From contig JAHDDX010000008.1 in NCBI GenBank assembly GCA_020629135.1, forward strand, positions 1 to 57,747: 57,747 nt of DNA. Direction: 5' to 3'. Positions 26,619 through 34,754 of the stretch are shown one piece after another. The DNA is from Hellea sp. (GTDB lineage Bacteria; Pseudomonadota; Alphaproteobacteria; Caulobacterales; Maricaulaceae). The position numbers and the translations under genes were made by a program. Positions within the stretch are counted from its first letter, which is position 1. Each line of letters opens with the position of its first letter. A model generated the notes under the pieces. It was not told where the DNA came from. It saw only the letters and a program-made list of their open reading frames with translations, and did not search any database.

Positions 26619-26640
26619 TTTAGACAAAAAAATAGATCAA
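26612..26640 (-). promoter_or_regulatory. Putative promoter of the small RNA
   Basis: On the minus strand TTGATC (26640-26635), 17-bp spacer, TACAAG (26617-26612). Predicted transcription start about 26605, at the first base of the first stem-loop. Confidence 0.45.
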
Positions 26641-26760
26641 TCACCGCAGAGATGGGCATGGATGTCGGCTTATGGATGTCTGGGCAGGTCCCTTGACATG
26701 GAGGCCGCGTAATCTTTAAGCCATAAACATCAAAAATTTCAAAAATCTGGGGAGGTTCAT

Positions 26761-28074
26761 TTGAAATATTTTTTCGCGCAGGACATTTGTAAATTGGTTT
26801 TCGGAATTTCGACTCTTACGTTGATGGGCGCTTTACCGGCAACGGCTCAAACGTCTCTGGATAATAATGTGCCTGTCACATTGACTGGCTCTAAAGGATC
26901 ACAAACACAGTTTTCGATTACCTTGCCCGATGGCGCATCGGATCTGACGGTTGCAACTAATGGCGGCAGTGGAGATGTCACGCTTTATGTCAATGCAGGT
27001 TCAACGGCGACAACCACTTCATATGATTGCCGTTCAGCCAGTCGCGGCAATAATGAAAGCTGTTCTTTCTCCGGCGATCAAAGCGGTACCTTTTACATCA
27101 TGATCGAAGCTGTGAGGGGGTTTAAAAACACGACTTTGACAGCCAGTTTCACCGATGTTGTTGCGCCGCCGCCGCCGCCGCGGCCTTTTGATGTCAGCAA
27201 AATCGCTGGAATTGGCGATTCGATCACCCGGGCTTTTGGGGCGGATTGTACAGGCAATGTCTGGTTGTGGGATCTGGCCTGTCTCCTGGAAGGGGATCAA
27301 CCCTATCACTCCTGGTTTGATGGGAGTTCTGGGAATGTGAACAGTGTGCATGACAAATTCAAAGCGCTCAATGACACAATTTCCGCCAATAAAGACGCAT
27401 CAGAGTCAGGCGCGGAAATGCTGGGTATTGGAAATTCCAATCGAAATTTCTTCGATCAGGCTAATGTCGTTGTTTCGCAATCTCCGGTCGCTGACCATGT
27501 CGAAATTATCCTTGGCGGAAATGATATCTGTAATCGCGATTGCACGAGTGCCCGCAATTGCAATGATCCACTTTATTCAGAGAGTGAATGGCGCGGGGCT
27601 GTTCAGGCAGGCATGGACGTTTTGATGAGCGGCATGCCCGAAGGCGGGACAGTGGTTATCGGATCAGTCCCAAAGGTTCAAAACCTGCGAGCGGCTGGTT
27701 TGGCGAAAGAAGACGGGGTGTTTGGTATTGATTGTCAGGCTATGTGGTCGACTTATGACGTCTGCCGGATCGTGACAGCAGGTGGACGTTATAACAGCGA
27801 ACGGGTCAGCAAACGCCATGACGGCGTCGCTTCAGCGCAGCGGCTTTATAACCAGGTCCTTCGAGAAGAAGCAGAAGCCTATAACAGTAATGCGAATGGT
27901 AAAAACCCGCGTGGCATTGAAGTTGTGGCGGAATATGTGGATGAGGTTACGCCGAGCGCCGGGACCTTTGATTTCACCGATTCTCATATCAATGGAGGGG
28001 ATTGCTTCCATCCCAATGTGGCGACACAATCAACCATTGCTGATTTTATGTGGACGGCTAATCCTGAAAAGTAG
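26761..28074 (+). CDS. Secreted SGNH/GDSL-type esterase with an N-terminal PPC-like domain
   Basis: 437 aa. TTG start with a strong GGGGAGG five bases upstream. Signal peptide of ~30 residues ending at PATAQT. A bacterial pre-peptidase C-terminal-like beta domain (about 35-130; FSITLPDGASDLTVATNGGSGDVTLYVNAG, CSFSGDQSGTFYIMIEA) is followed by a short polyproline linker (APPPPPRP). The SGNH domain has block I GDSITRAFG (Ser at about 154), block III GGNDIC, and a C-terminal Asp/His pair in DSHINGGDCFHPN. Several cysteines suggest disulfides, so it is exported, probably an esterase on polymer-linked or lipid esters. Ends in its own terminator. Confidence 0.87.
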   Translation: MKYFFAQDICKLVFGISTLTLMGALPATAQTSLDNNVPVTLTGSKGSQTQFSITLPDGASDLTVATNGGSGDVTLYVNAGSTATTTSYDCRSASRGNNESCSFSGDQSGTFYIMIEAVRGFKNTTLTASFTDVVAPPPPPRPFDVSKIAGIGDSITRAFGADCTGNVWLWDLACLLEGDQPYHSWFDGSSGNVNSVHDKFKALNDTISANKDASESGAEMLGIGNSNRNFFDQANVVVSQSPVADHVEIILGGNDICNRDCTSARNCNDPLYSESEWRGAVQAGMDVLMSGMPEGGTVVIGSVPKVQNLRAAGLAKEDGVFGIDCQAMWSTYDVCRIVTAGGRYNSERVSKRHDGVASAQRLYNQVLREEAEAYNSNANGKNPRGIEVVAEYVDEVTPSAGTFDFTDSHINGGDCFHPNVATQSTIADFMWTANPEK

Positions 28075-28088
28075 GACGTTTTATCATT

Positions 28089-28117
28089 AAAGCGAAGCTA
28101 TTAGGTTTCGCTTTTTT
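28089..28117 (+). terminator. Intrinsic terminator after the SGNH esterase
   Basis: AAAGCGAA - 10-base loop - TTCGCTTT continuing into six T, 15 bp after the esterase stop. Confidence 0.75.
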
Positions 28118-28129
28118 GAGTTGAGAATC

Positions 28130-29566
28130 ATGCGAATTTTTACGGTCCTGATTGTGATATTGCTAGCGGCCTGTTCGCGGCAAAGCGCTGAGTCACCCCC
28201 TATACCAGATCAAAAGACACCGGGTCACGATATCGCCGCGCGGATCAATGGTCAGCCGATCACGTTGGAAGTTGTCGACCGTACAATTGAGCTCGGGCTC
28301 TACGACCTTGAATGGCAAAAATATCAACTCAGGCGGGCCAGCTTAAACCGGCTGGCTGGGGACCAGCCCGGCAAGATAGAAATATTACTTGAGCCACCGG
28401 TGCCGCCACGACTTAGTATAGACTATGATAACCGCCCCATACGCGGACGAACCGACGCGCCAGTTCGGATCGCAGCATTCTGCAGCTATCAATCCAGTCA
28501 TTGTGTGCGCCTGCAGCCGAAATTGGCCGCTTTGCGTGAAGCCTATAAGGATCAATTATCTGTCGCCTATTTTGACTTCCCGCAGGGCTTTCACCGTTAT
28601 GGCATTGACGCCGCTCTGGCGGTACGTTGTGCGTCCGAGGTCAAGCCGAACTGGGACTATCTGGATTCTGTTTTTGGCGCGACCGATGATCTGAACTTTC
28701 GCCGTTTTGAGCTTCTGGCGCGGCAAACCAGAACTGATCCGGCTCAGTTTAAGGCTTGTTTTGACGAACGACGCTATGTCGATCTGATCAAAGCTGATAT
28801 CGCCTTTAGCCAGTCGCTCGGTTTTAACAGCGTGCCGATCGTTTTGATCAATGGACTTTATATTCGCGGGCCAAAGCCCTTGGCGACCTATCAATTTTAT
28901 ATAGATCAAGAACTCGACCGATTAGGTGTTTCCCATAATGAAAACACTAAGGCGGTTTTGACTAAGCTCCCGCTCAAGCTCACAGCCGTTATTGAGGCGC
29001 GTGAAAACACGGCGGTGATCGAAGACATGCCTACAAAAGAGTCCAATAGCTACAAGGTGGGGGAGGCGGTTTTAGAAGGCGTGATGTTGATTGGGATTGA
29101 GCCTGACAGGGTGTTTTTGGACAATGACGGGGTGTTGGAATTTCTACCATTGTCAGATGAAGAGACGATCACAGACGATAGCGTCTTTGTGCCTGAAGGG
29201 ATTGGCCGGGATAGGGTGCGGGGTGTTGATGGGGGCGCTATCAATCGGGATAAATCCGAAATTGCCCTATCGCGGGCCTGGTTAAGTGACCATTTACGCG
29301 ACGAATCGGCTTTAACCCAGTTTCTTTATAAAGGGGATCACAAACCCAGCGGGTTTCATGTTTTGAAGCTGGCGGATGTTGAGGGAAATGAATTTTATGA
29401 GACGCTGGGATTTCGCACGGGTGATGTCATCTTGCAAGTCAATGACGAATGGATTCATGAGGGGCAAAACCCGCTATGGAATGAACTTCGTTTTTCAGAC
29501 AATATCGAACTTAAACTGATGCGTCGCGGCCAACCCGTAACCTATTACTATAAAATCGGTGACTAA
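28130..29566 (+). CDS. Lipoprotein fusing SurA-N-like, thioredoxin-like and PDZ/GspC-like regions
   Basis: 478 aa from ATG 28130 (TTG 28121 would add three residues). Lipoprotein signal VILLAAC. Residues ~35-75 resemble the N-terminal helices of SurA-type chaperones (ARINGQPITLEVVDRTIELGLYDL). Residues ~95-265 are a DsbA/Thioredoxin_4-like fold ending with NSVPIVLINGLYIRG (cis-Pro region SVP). At the active-site position the sequence reads CSYQSSHC; the CxxC nucleophile aligns with Ser, so classical disulfide exchange is doubtful. Residues ~310-478 resemble a GspC homology region plus PDZ-like domain (LADVEGNEFYETLGFRTGDVILQVND). Function is unknown; an envelope quality-control or secretion-linked role is inference. 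Confidence 0.72.
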   Translation: MRIFTVLIVILLAACSRQSAESPPIPDQKTPGHDIAARINGQPITLEVVDRTIELGLYDLEWQKYQLRRASLNRLAGDQPGKIEILLEPPVPPRLSIDYDNRPIRGRTDAPVRIAAFCSYQSSHCVRLQPKLAALREAYKDQLSVAYFDFPQGFHRYGIDAALAVRCASEVKPNWDYLDSVFGATDDLNFRRFELLARQTRTDPAQFKACFDERRYVDLIKADIAFSQSLGFNSVPIVLINGLYIRGPKPLATYQFYIDQELDRLGVSHNENTKAVLTKLPLKLTAVIEARENTAVIEDMPTKESNSYKVGEAVLEGVMLIGIEPDRVFLDNDGVLEFLPLSDEETITDDSVFVPEGIGRDRVRGVDGGAINRDKSEIALSRAWLSDHLRDESALTQFLYKGDHKPSGFHVLKLADVEGNEFYETLGFRTGDVILQVNDEWIHEGQNPLWNELRFSDNIELKLMRRGQPVTYYYKIGD

Positions 29567-29589
29567 CGGATAGGCCTTTCCAAAAAAAA

Positions 29590-29607
29590 GCCCCGCCGGA
29601 GCGGGGC
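29590..29607. terminator. GC-rich hairpin with A-tract on its left side
   Basis: GCCCCGC - CGGA - GCGGGGC, 24 bp after the lipoprotein stop. It is preceded by A8 on the plus strand but followed by AGTATAAAG. A U-tract therefore exists only for minus-strand transcripts; it may still act as a 3' end for the plus-strand gene. Confidence 0.6.
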
Positions 29608-29705
29608 AGTATAAAGAGAGAGACAACTCATCAAATTGACAAGTTGACTGCTTCTACGGATAAGTGGCTGAATATTAGCTGAATGAAAAAATTCCGGACC
29701 CTATA

Positions 29706-30404
29706 ATGAGCCAAGCCCCTGAAATACCAATAAAAATCAAAATTATCCCCGTTACGCCGTTTCAACAAAATTGCAGTTTGATTTGGCATAGCGAGACCAT
29801 GGAAGGCGTTTTGGTCGATCCCGGAGGGGATGTTGAACGAATTTCCGAGGTGATCGCTGAAAATAAGGTGAAACTGGTCGAGATCTGGCTGACCCACGGA
29901 CATCTGGATCATGCGGGCGGCGCGAAGGATATTAAAGCCAGTTTTGACGTGCCGATTATTGGGCCACACAAAGATGATCAGTTCTGGCTCGATATGATTG
30001 AGCAAAGCTGGGCGCAATATGGCCATGCAGGGTTAGGCAAAAATGTTACGCCCGACCGATATCTGGAGGACGGCGAAGAACTAACCCTGGGTGGTGTGAA
30101 ATTTGACGTTGTGCATACACCGGGTCATACGCCGGGGCATGTCGTGATTTATAATCAGGACATGAAACTCGCCTTTGTCGGTGATGTATTATTCCGTGGC
30201 TCAATTGGCCGTACGGATTTCCCCAAAGGGGATCACGCCACGCTAATTAAAAGTATCAAAGACAAGCTGTGGCCACTCGGCAGCGATATGCGGTTCATTC
30301 CGGGACATGGCCCGATGAGCACTTTTGGCATGGAACGGGCCGATAATCCCTTTGTGGGTGATAAGGTGACAGACGTCGCGCCGAATATTGGCGGCGTCAT
30401 GTAA
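29706..30404 (+). CDS. MBL-fold metallo-hydrolase (glyoxalase II-like)
   Basis: 232 aa. Zinc-binding motif LTHGHLDHAGG (HxHxDH), downstream metal ligands in HTPGHTPGHV and FVGDVLFRGSIGRTDFPKGD, and the final His in IPGHGP. The N-terminus PVTPFQQNCSLIW is typical of the YcbL-like/type II glyoxalase subgroup with Zn/Fe sites. The ATG coincides with a TATAAT string that I regard as chance because the start codon is fixed by family length. Ends directly against the convergent phhB stop. Confidence 0.9.
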   Translation: MSQAPEIPIKIKIIPVTPFQQNCSLIWHSETMEGVLVDPGGDVERISEVIAENKVKLVEIWLTHGHLDHAGGAKDIKASFDVPIIGPHKDDQFWLDMIEQSWAQYGHAGLGKNVTPDRYLEDGEELTLGGVKFDVVHTPGHTPGHVVIYNQDMKLAFVGDVLFRGSIGRTDFPKGDHATLIKSIKDKLWPLGSDMRFIPGHGPMSTFGMERADNPFVGDKVTDVAPNIGGVM

Positions 30405-30680
30405 TCACTGACCGGCGGCCTTTTCCATAGCTTCGGCCAGGGTCACGTCTTTATCGGTAACACCGCCTGCATCATGGGTCGTCAGGGTGATATCAACCCG
30501 GTTATAAACATTGAACCATTCCGGATGGTGATCCATTTTATCCGCAATAATGGCAATACGGGTCATAAAGCCGAATGCCTCGGCGAAATCGTCAAAACGA
30601 AACACTTTGGTGATAAAGTCATCGCCGCCGGTCCAGCCAGGCAGGTTTTCTGCAACTTCTTTGGGGTTTAAAACGTCCAT
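30405..30680 (-). CDS. phhB: 4a-hydroxytetrahydrobiopterin dehydratase
   Basis: 91 aa from ATG 30680, with GAGG six bases upstream; the TTG at 30692 is rejected. It has the pterin-4a-carbinolamine dehydratase motif: [24 protein letters not shown] followed by [17 protein letters not shown]. It recycles pterin cofactor after aromatic amino-acid hydroxylation or acts in pterin metabolism. No phhA is nearby. Its stop abuts the convergent MBL gene with no space. Confidence 0.93.
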   Translation of the reverse strand: MDVLNPKEVAENLPGWTGGDDFITKVFRFDDFAEAFGFMTRIAIIADKMDHHPEWFNVYNRVDITLTTHDAGGVTDKDVTLAEAMEKAAGQ

Positions 30681-30776
30681 TTTGGGCCTCAATTTCTACG
30701 CAAATAATTATTAGATTTTGTTTAGGCTCTTATCATAATAAGATCAGGATCAAAGGGAAAGTTCGAGGAATCCAAT

Positions 30777-31196
30777 ATGTCAGATATCGGTGCCAGGCAA
30801 GGTCGCTGGCGGGCCTATTTGCGTCCGGATTTTGGCCTATGGACGCGATTGATCCAATTCGTTTTTCTAACGGCGCTAATAGTCTTAACTGTCAATTCCT
30901 TAATCCCGACCCATCCTTCAGATGCGCCAAAATATTTTGATAAAGTTATGCATCTGGTAGCCTATTTTGTTTTGACCGGGCTGATGGCTTTTGCTTTTCC
31001 GCGCGTCAAACTCTTTCATATTTTCCTCCTGACTTCGATTTACGGCGCGGTATTGGAGGTATTGCAGGGCACCCTTGCACAAGGTCGAACGGCTTCGCTG
31101 GCGGATCTGCTGGCAAACCTTATGGGGTCGGCCGTGGCGGTTTTTTTATATGTCCGGATTGTCTCACGTGTTCAAAATCAGGATTTGAGCGAGTAG
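30777..31196 (+). CDS. VanZ-family membrane protein
   Basis: 139 aa with four predicted membrane helices. The VanZ-like signature DKVMHLVAYFVLTGLMAFAFPR is followed by a helix with GAVLEVLQGTLAQGRTASLADLLANLMGSAVAVFLY, typical of these short VanZ-like proteins whose role is unknown outside glycopeptide-resistance relatives. ATG follows GAGGAATCCAAT. The divergent phhB is 96 bp away. Confidence 0.8.
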   Translation: MSDIGARQGRWRAYLRPDFGLWTRLIQFVFLTALIVLTVNSLIPTHPSDAPKYFDKVMHLVAYFVLTGLMAFAFPRVKLFHIFLLTSIYGAVLEVLQGTLAQGRTASLADLLANLMGSAVAVFLYVRIVSRVQNQDLSE

Positions 31197-31302
31197 TTTT
31201 TATTTTTCGCGCGACAGGTGAGGCGGCGAATTTTGATTCTTCATAGACGCTAAATATATGAAAATAATGTGTTTTTGTTACACAATTAACTGCGTCTTCA
31301 AA

Positions 31303-31344
31303 TTGCACCGCTTGCAATAAAGCTGTATTTTAACCCTCTGTTTA
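31303..31344 (+). promoter_or_regulatory. Putative promoter with a near-CtrA box before the repeat protein
   Basis: TTGCAC (31303) - 17 bp - TATTTT (31326-31331) lies about 50 bp before the ATG. TTAA-ccctctg-TTTA (31330-31344) overlaps and extends past the -10 element, one base away from the CtrA consensus TTAA-N7-TTAA. A box overlapping the -10 would be expected to repress. Confidence 0.4.
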
Positions 31345-31382
31345 CTTTAAATTCCGTTTGGGAAGAGTGGTAGGGGTAGGAC

Positions 31383-32561
31383 ATGAAACAAAGACATTTA
31401 ATCGCCGGTTTAGGCGTAAGCGCACTGAGTGCGGCATTGATGGGCGGCACAGCATTTGCCGGAAATCAGGGATATTCGAGTTATACACCCGATTTATTGC
31501 CACCTAATCCACAGGCTGGGGTATGTTACGCCCGGGTCAAAGTCCCAGCGCAATATGAAACCCGCTCCCAAAGCGTCGTCGTCGAAGAAGGCTATTCCAA
31601 AATTGAGGTTTCTCAACCTGAACTGGCCTCCCGTCAGGAAACCATTATGGTCAAAGAGGCCAGCGTGGAATATCGGGTGCGACAGCCGCGGTATCAAAGC
31701 GTGACCGAACAGGTCATGGTGCGCCCGGCCTATGACAAACTATCCGTCTCTCATCCCCAATTCAGTACTGTCACCGAAACCATTCGTGTGTCTGAACCAC
31801 GCCTGGTCTGGAAAAAAGGTAATCCTGCGAAACTACGCTCTCAGGGTTATGTCATCCATTCGACGGCCGATGCCGGTTCAAGCGGGCGCGGCTATTCCAG
31901 CACAACCCAGTATGGTCAGGCAACAACCGGCTGTGGCACGGTTTGCGAAATCTGGTGTCTGGTCGAAGAACCGGGACAAAGCGTGTCCTATAACCGCAAA
32001 GTGATGACATCTCCGGGCGAAGTTCGTCGCCATTCTGTACCTGCTAAATACCAGACCGTGACAAAGCAGGTTTTGGCGGATCCAGGTGGTGTTGAGGAAA
32101 TTCCGATCCCGCCCCAATATAAAACCATCACAGTTGAAGATGTCGTGAATCCGGGCGGTGAATACCGCGTGGACGTACCGGCAAAATACGGTGAAGTGGC
32201 AACCAAAGTGCCTGTCTCTGCTGAACGTTATGAGTGGCGTCAGGTTGTGTGTAAACCAGGAACAAGCGGATATTCAGGTGGGTCGACTGGATATAGCTCC
32301 AGCTCTTCATATGGCTCAGGATATAGTTCCAGCGGAACAACGACTTATGGTTCCGGTTCGTCTTACTCTCACGGTAGCGGCACAACGACTTATGGGTCCG
32401 GCACGACCTACGGTCATGGCGGCGCAACCACGACATATGGGTCAGGGCATAGCTCTGGCGGCCATTATAGCGGATCGACATCCTGCGGCACCAGCACGAC
32501 CTGTAACACCTATTCTCATGGGTCCAGTGCAAAGCGGGTTAAGCACCGTTATCGTCGCTAA
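31383..32561 (+). CDS. Repeat-rich exported protein with Tyr/Gly/Ser tail
   Basis: 392 aa. Signal peptide ending GGTAFA (about 27). Residues ~47-150 and ~215-290 consist of about eight irregular 20-25-residue repeats of the type 'VPA.Y.T....V.V......' (VPAQYETRSQSVVVEEG, QPRYQSVTEQVMVRPA, VPAKYQTVTKQVLADPGG, IPPQYKTITVEDVVNPGG). Similar repeats occur in exported or OmpA-linked proteins of marine bacteria. Residues ~290-380 are low complexity (Gly, Ser, Tyr, Thr, His). The tail KRVKHRYRR is basic. Six or more cysteines are present. A surface or extracellular structural role is inference. The Shine-Dalgarno is strong (GGGGTAGGAC). The stop overlaps the convergent GNAT gene by 4 bp. Confidence 0.8.
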   Translation: MKQRHLIAGLGVSALSAALMGGTAFAGNQGYSSYTPDLLPPNPQAGVCYARVKVPAQYETRSQSVVVEEGYSKIEVSQPELASRQETIMVKEASVEYRVRQPRYQSVTEQVMVRPAYDKLSVSHPQFSTVTETIRVSEPRLVWKKGNPAKLRSQGYVIHSTADAGSSGRGYSSTTQYGQATTGCGTVCEIWCLVEEPGQSVSYNRKVMTSPGEVRRHSVPAKYQTVTKQVLADPGGVEEIPIPPQYKTITVEDVVNPGGEYRVDVPAKYGEVATKVPVSAERYEWRQVVCKPGTSGYSGGSTGYSSSSSYGSGYSSSGTTTYGSGSSYSHGSGTTTYGSGTTYGHGGATTTYGSGHSSGGHYSGSTSCGTSTTCNTYSHGSSAKRVKHRYRR

Positions 32562-33082
32562 AGCGTTTTTAGCATGATCCATTCCCGGTCGTAATGATTG
32601 CCGACCTGGAAATCATATTCACCGATTTTCTCAAATCCGTGGCGGCCATATATTCTGTGGCCGCCATAATTTTCACTAAATACGCTTAAGACGATTTCTT
32701 TAAAACCTTCTGCCCGGGCGTGATCAAATACGATATCGATCATCCGACTGCCCAGACCCTGACCTTGATGCGCCTTGAAAAAATAAATGCGAGAGAGTTC
32801 CAAAGCATTTGGACGAGGGGGATCACAGGGCAGGGAATTGGGCCCAATCTTACAATATCCGACCATTTCATTGGCTTTGTAAATGACCCATATACGGACG
32901 ACTGGATCGTCAAAGAACTTTCGGTAAGTGTTCTCAGAATGATTTTTGGCGAGGAATGTGGCCAGATCTTCGGGCTTATAAAGATCTTTAAAAGCTTCTG
33001 TGAAAATCTGTTGACCCAGACGTGCCAAAGCCGACGCGTCAGACGCATCGGCTTGGACAAATTTATAAGGCACTGAGTCCAT
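32558..33082 (-). CDS. GNAT-family N-acetyltransferase
   Basis: 174 aa. The acetyl-CoA binding motif A is RIYFFKAHQGQGLGSRMIDIVFDHA, with the Q/RxxGxG/A loop intact, followed by motif B-like LSVFSENYGGHRIYGRHGFEKIGEYDF. It resembles RimI/YhhY-like small-molecule or protein acetyltransferases. Substrate not predictable. It overlaps the convergent repeat protein by 4 bp (stops in CTAA). The symporter gene starts upstream on the same strand. Confidence 0.88.
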   Translation of the reverse strand: MDSVPYKFVQADASDASALARLGQQIFTEAFKDLYKPEDLATFLAKNHSENTYRKFFDDPVVRIWVIYKANEMVGYCKIGPNSLPCDPPRPNALELSRIYFFKAHQGQGLGSRMIDIVFDHARAEGFKEIVLSVFSENYGGHRIYGRHGFEKIGEYDFQVGNHYDREWIMLKTL

Positions 33083-33094
33083 GAGTTTTAGAAC

Positions 33095-34618
33095 TTAGCT
33101 TTTAGCTTTTTCGGCCTTCTTTTTAGCTTCATAGTCTTTGGTCAATTTGACAACTGTGCCTGACAGGGCCAGCAATGCGATTAAGTTAGGCGCTGTCATT
33201 GCCGCGGTTGCGACATCCGCCAGACGCCAGATAAAATCAACTTTCAACATTGCGCCAAGGAATACTGCACCGCACCAGAAAACTCGGTAAACGGTGAAAT
33301 TTGTTGTCCCTGTTAGATAGTTGAGCGCTCGTTCGCCATAATAGGACCATCCCAGGATTGTTGTGAATGAGAAAATGATCATAGCGATAGCGATGATCCA
33401 AGCCCCCCCGGGGAGAGTTTGAGAAAACGCCACCGAGGTCATTTCAGACACGGCGTCTTTACTGATATTTTCACCATTCATCAATGCCAGAGACCATTCC
33501 TGAGTGCTGCTGGCAAATCCGGCATAAGTGCCATCTCCGAGCTCTGAAATGGAAGTAAATCCAAGGCCAGGCAGAGTCAGGATAACCAGGGCGGTCATCG
33601 TACAAATAATCAGCGTATCAATAACTGTGCCCAACATGGCGATCCGGGCCTGCGAAACCGAGTCTTTTACTGACGCGGCGGCATGGGCCATTGGAGCAGA
33701 ACCTTGACCGGCTTCGTTGGAATAAAGACCCCGCGCGACACCTGCTCGAATAGCGGCAATGATCATCGCGCCCACGGCCCCGCCCGCGGCGGCTTTCCCT
33801 GTGAAGGCGTATTCAAAAATACTGCTAAATGCACCTGGCACGGCGCTCCAATTCGCGATGATGATAAACAAAGCCAAAAGGAAATAAATAACAGCCATGG
33901 TTGGTACCATTTTTTCGGCAACTTTGCCGACGCCTTTAATGCCCCCGATCACGACGACAAAAACACAAATAGCCAGAATGGCACCGGTCAGGGCGCGTGG
34001 AATTCCGTCTGAACCCATAATGTTCATGCCGGCTGTCGCATTGCTAACGGCACCCGCTACGGCATTGGCCTGGGTCATGTTTCCAGTCACGAAGGCAGCA
34101 AACAAAGCGCCCATCGCGAAGGTTACGGCGAGCCACTTCCATTTTTTACCCATGCCGTGTTCGATATAATACATGGGTCCGCCAGACATCGCGCCTGACT
34201 TATCCTTAACCCGGTACTCAACGGCTAAAAGGCTTTCTGAATATTTGGTTGTGATGCCGACAATGGCAACCATCCACATCCAGAAAATTGCACCGGGACC
34301 CCCAATACCAAGAGCTGTTGCAACCCCGACGATGTTGCCGGTTCCAATCGTTGCCGCGAGGGCAGTTGAAAGGGCTTGAAACGGCGTAATATCGCCTTCG
34401 TTTTCGCCTTTATCAAACATGCGTCGAAACGCGGACGGCACACGGCGAATACAAATTGCACCCGTAATCAAGGTTAAAAACAAGCCGGTCCCGATTAATA
34501 GAATGGTCATAGGGCCATTCCAGAGAAAATTACTGAAGTTTGTAATGCCTTCTTTAAAGGCGTTCCATGCCGGGTAACCCGCCGTCTCAGCGGATTGCAA
34601 AATTATATTCAGGTTCAA
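33095..34618 (-). CDS. Alanine/sodium symporter (AGCS family)
   Basis: 507 aa, about ten membrane helices. Family blocks: ALSTALAATIGTGNIVGVATALGIGGPGAIFWMW, MSGGPMYYIEHGMGKKW, GLYSNEAGQGSAPMAHAAA (the AGCS signature) and FSFTTILGWSYYGERALNYL. It imports D/L-alanine or glycine with Na+. Charge-rich C-terminal tail (YEAKKKAEKAKS). Divergent from the aromatic aminotransferase with a 136-bp gap between starts. Confidence 0.93.
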   Translation of the reverse strand: MNLNIILQSAETAGYPAWNAFKEGITNFSNFLWNGPMTILLIGTGLFLTLITGAICIRRVPSAFRRMFDKGENEGDITPFQALSTALAATIGTGNIVGVATALGIGGPGAIFWMWMVAIVGITTKYSESLLAVEYRVKDKSGAMSGGPMYYIEHGMGKKWKWLAVTFAMGALFAAFVTGNMTQANAVAGAVSNATAGMNIMGSDGIPRALTGAILAICVFVVVIGGIKGVGKVAEKMVPTMAVIYFLLALFIIIANWSAVPGAFSSIFEYAFTGKAAAGGAVGAMIIAAIRAGVARGLYSNEAGQGSAPMAHAAASVKDSVSQARIAMLGTVIDTLIICTMTALVILTLPGLGFTSISELGDGTYAGFASSTQEWSLALMNGENISKDAVSEMTSVAFSQTLPGGAWIIAIAMIIFSFTTILGWSYYGERALNYLTGTTNFTVYRVFWCGAVFLGAMLKVDFIWRLADVATAAMTAPNLIALLALSGTVVKLTKDYEAKKKAEKAKS

Positions 34619-34754
34619 TGAAACCTCCCCAAATTTTGGTTTTGGGCGACCATAATGACCCTTGCGCCATGATCAAGAAAATTATCAATATTTTCTCTTT
34701 TCTATCAGGATTTTTAAGGATAGGGAGTTGCCCTGTTTTTGTAGGATTACGGCC

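Noticed and set aside
29628-29652. CAACT...AGTTG inverted repeat before the MBL gene
   Set aside because: Short, A/T-rich and without context; within chance expectation.
29702-29707. TATAAT on the plus strand
   Set aside because: It overlaps the MBL-gene start codon and has no -35, so a promoter here would exclude the start codon from the transcript.
32128-32577. Open frames of 134-139 codons on both strands within the repeat-protein gene
   Set aside because: Produced by the repetitive Gly/Ser/Tyr codons of the true frame; no start signals.
34662-34754. 31-residue N-terminal extension of the aminotransferase
   Set aside because: No family similarity; ATG 34755 matches the expected N-terminus.
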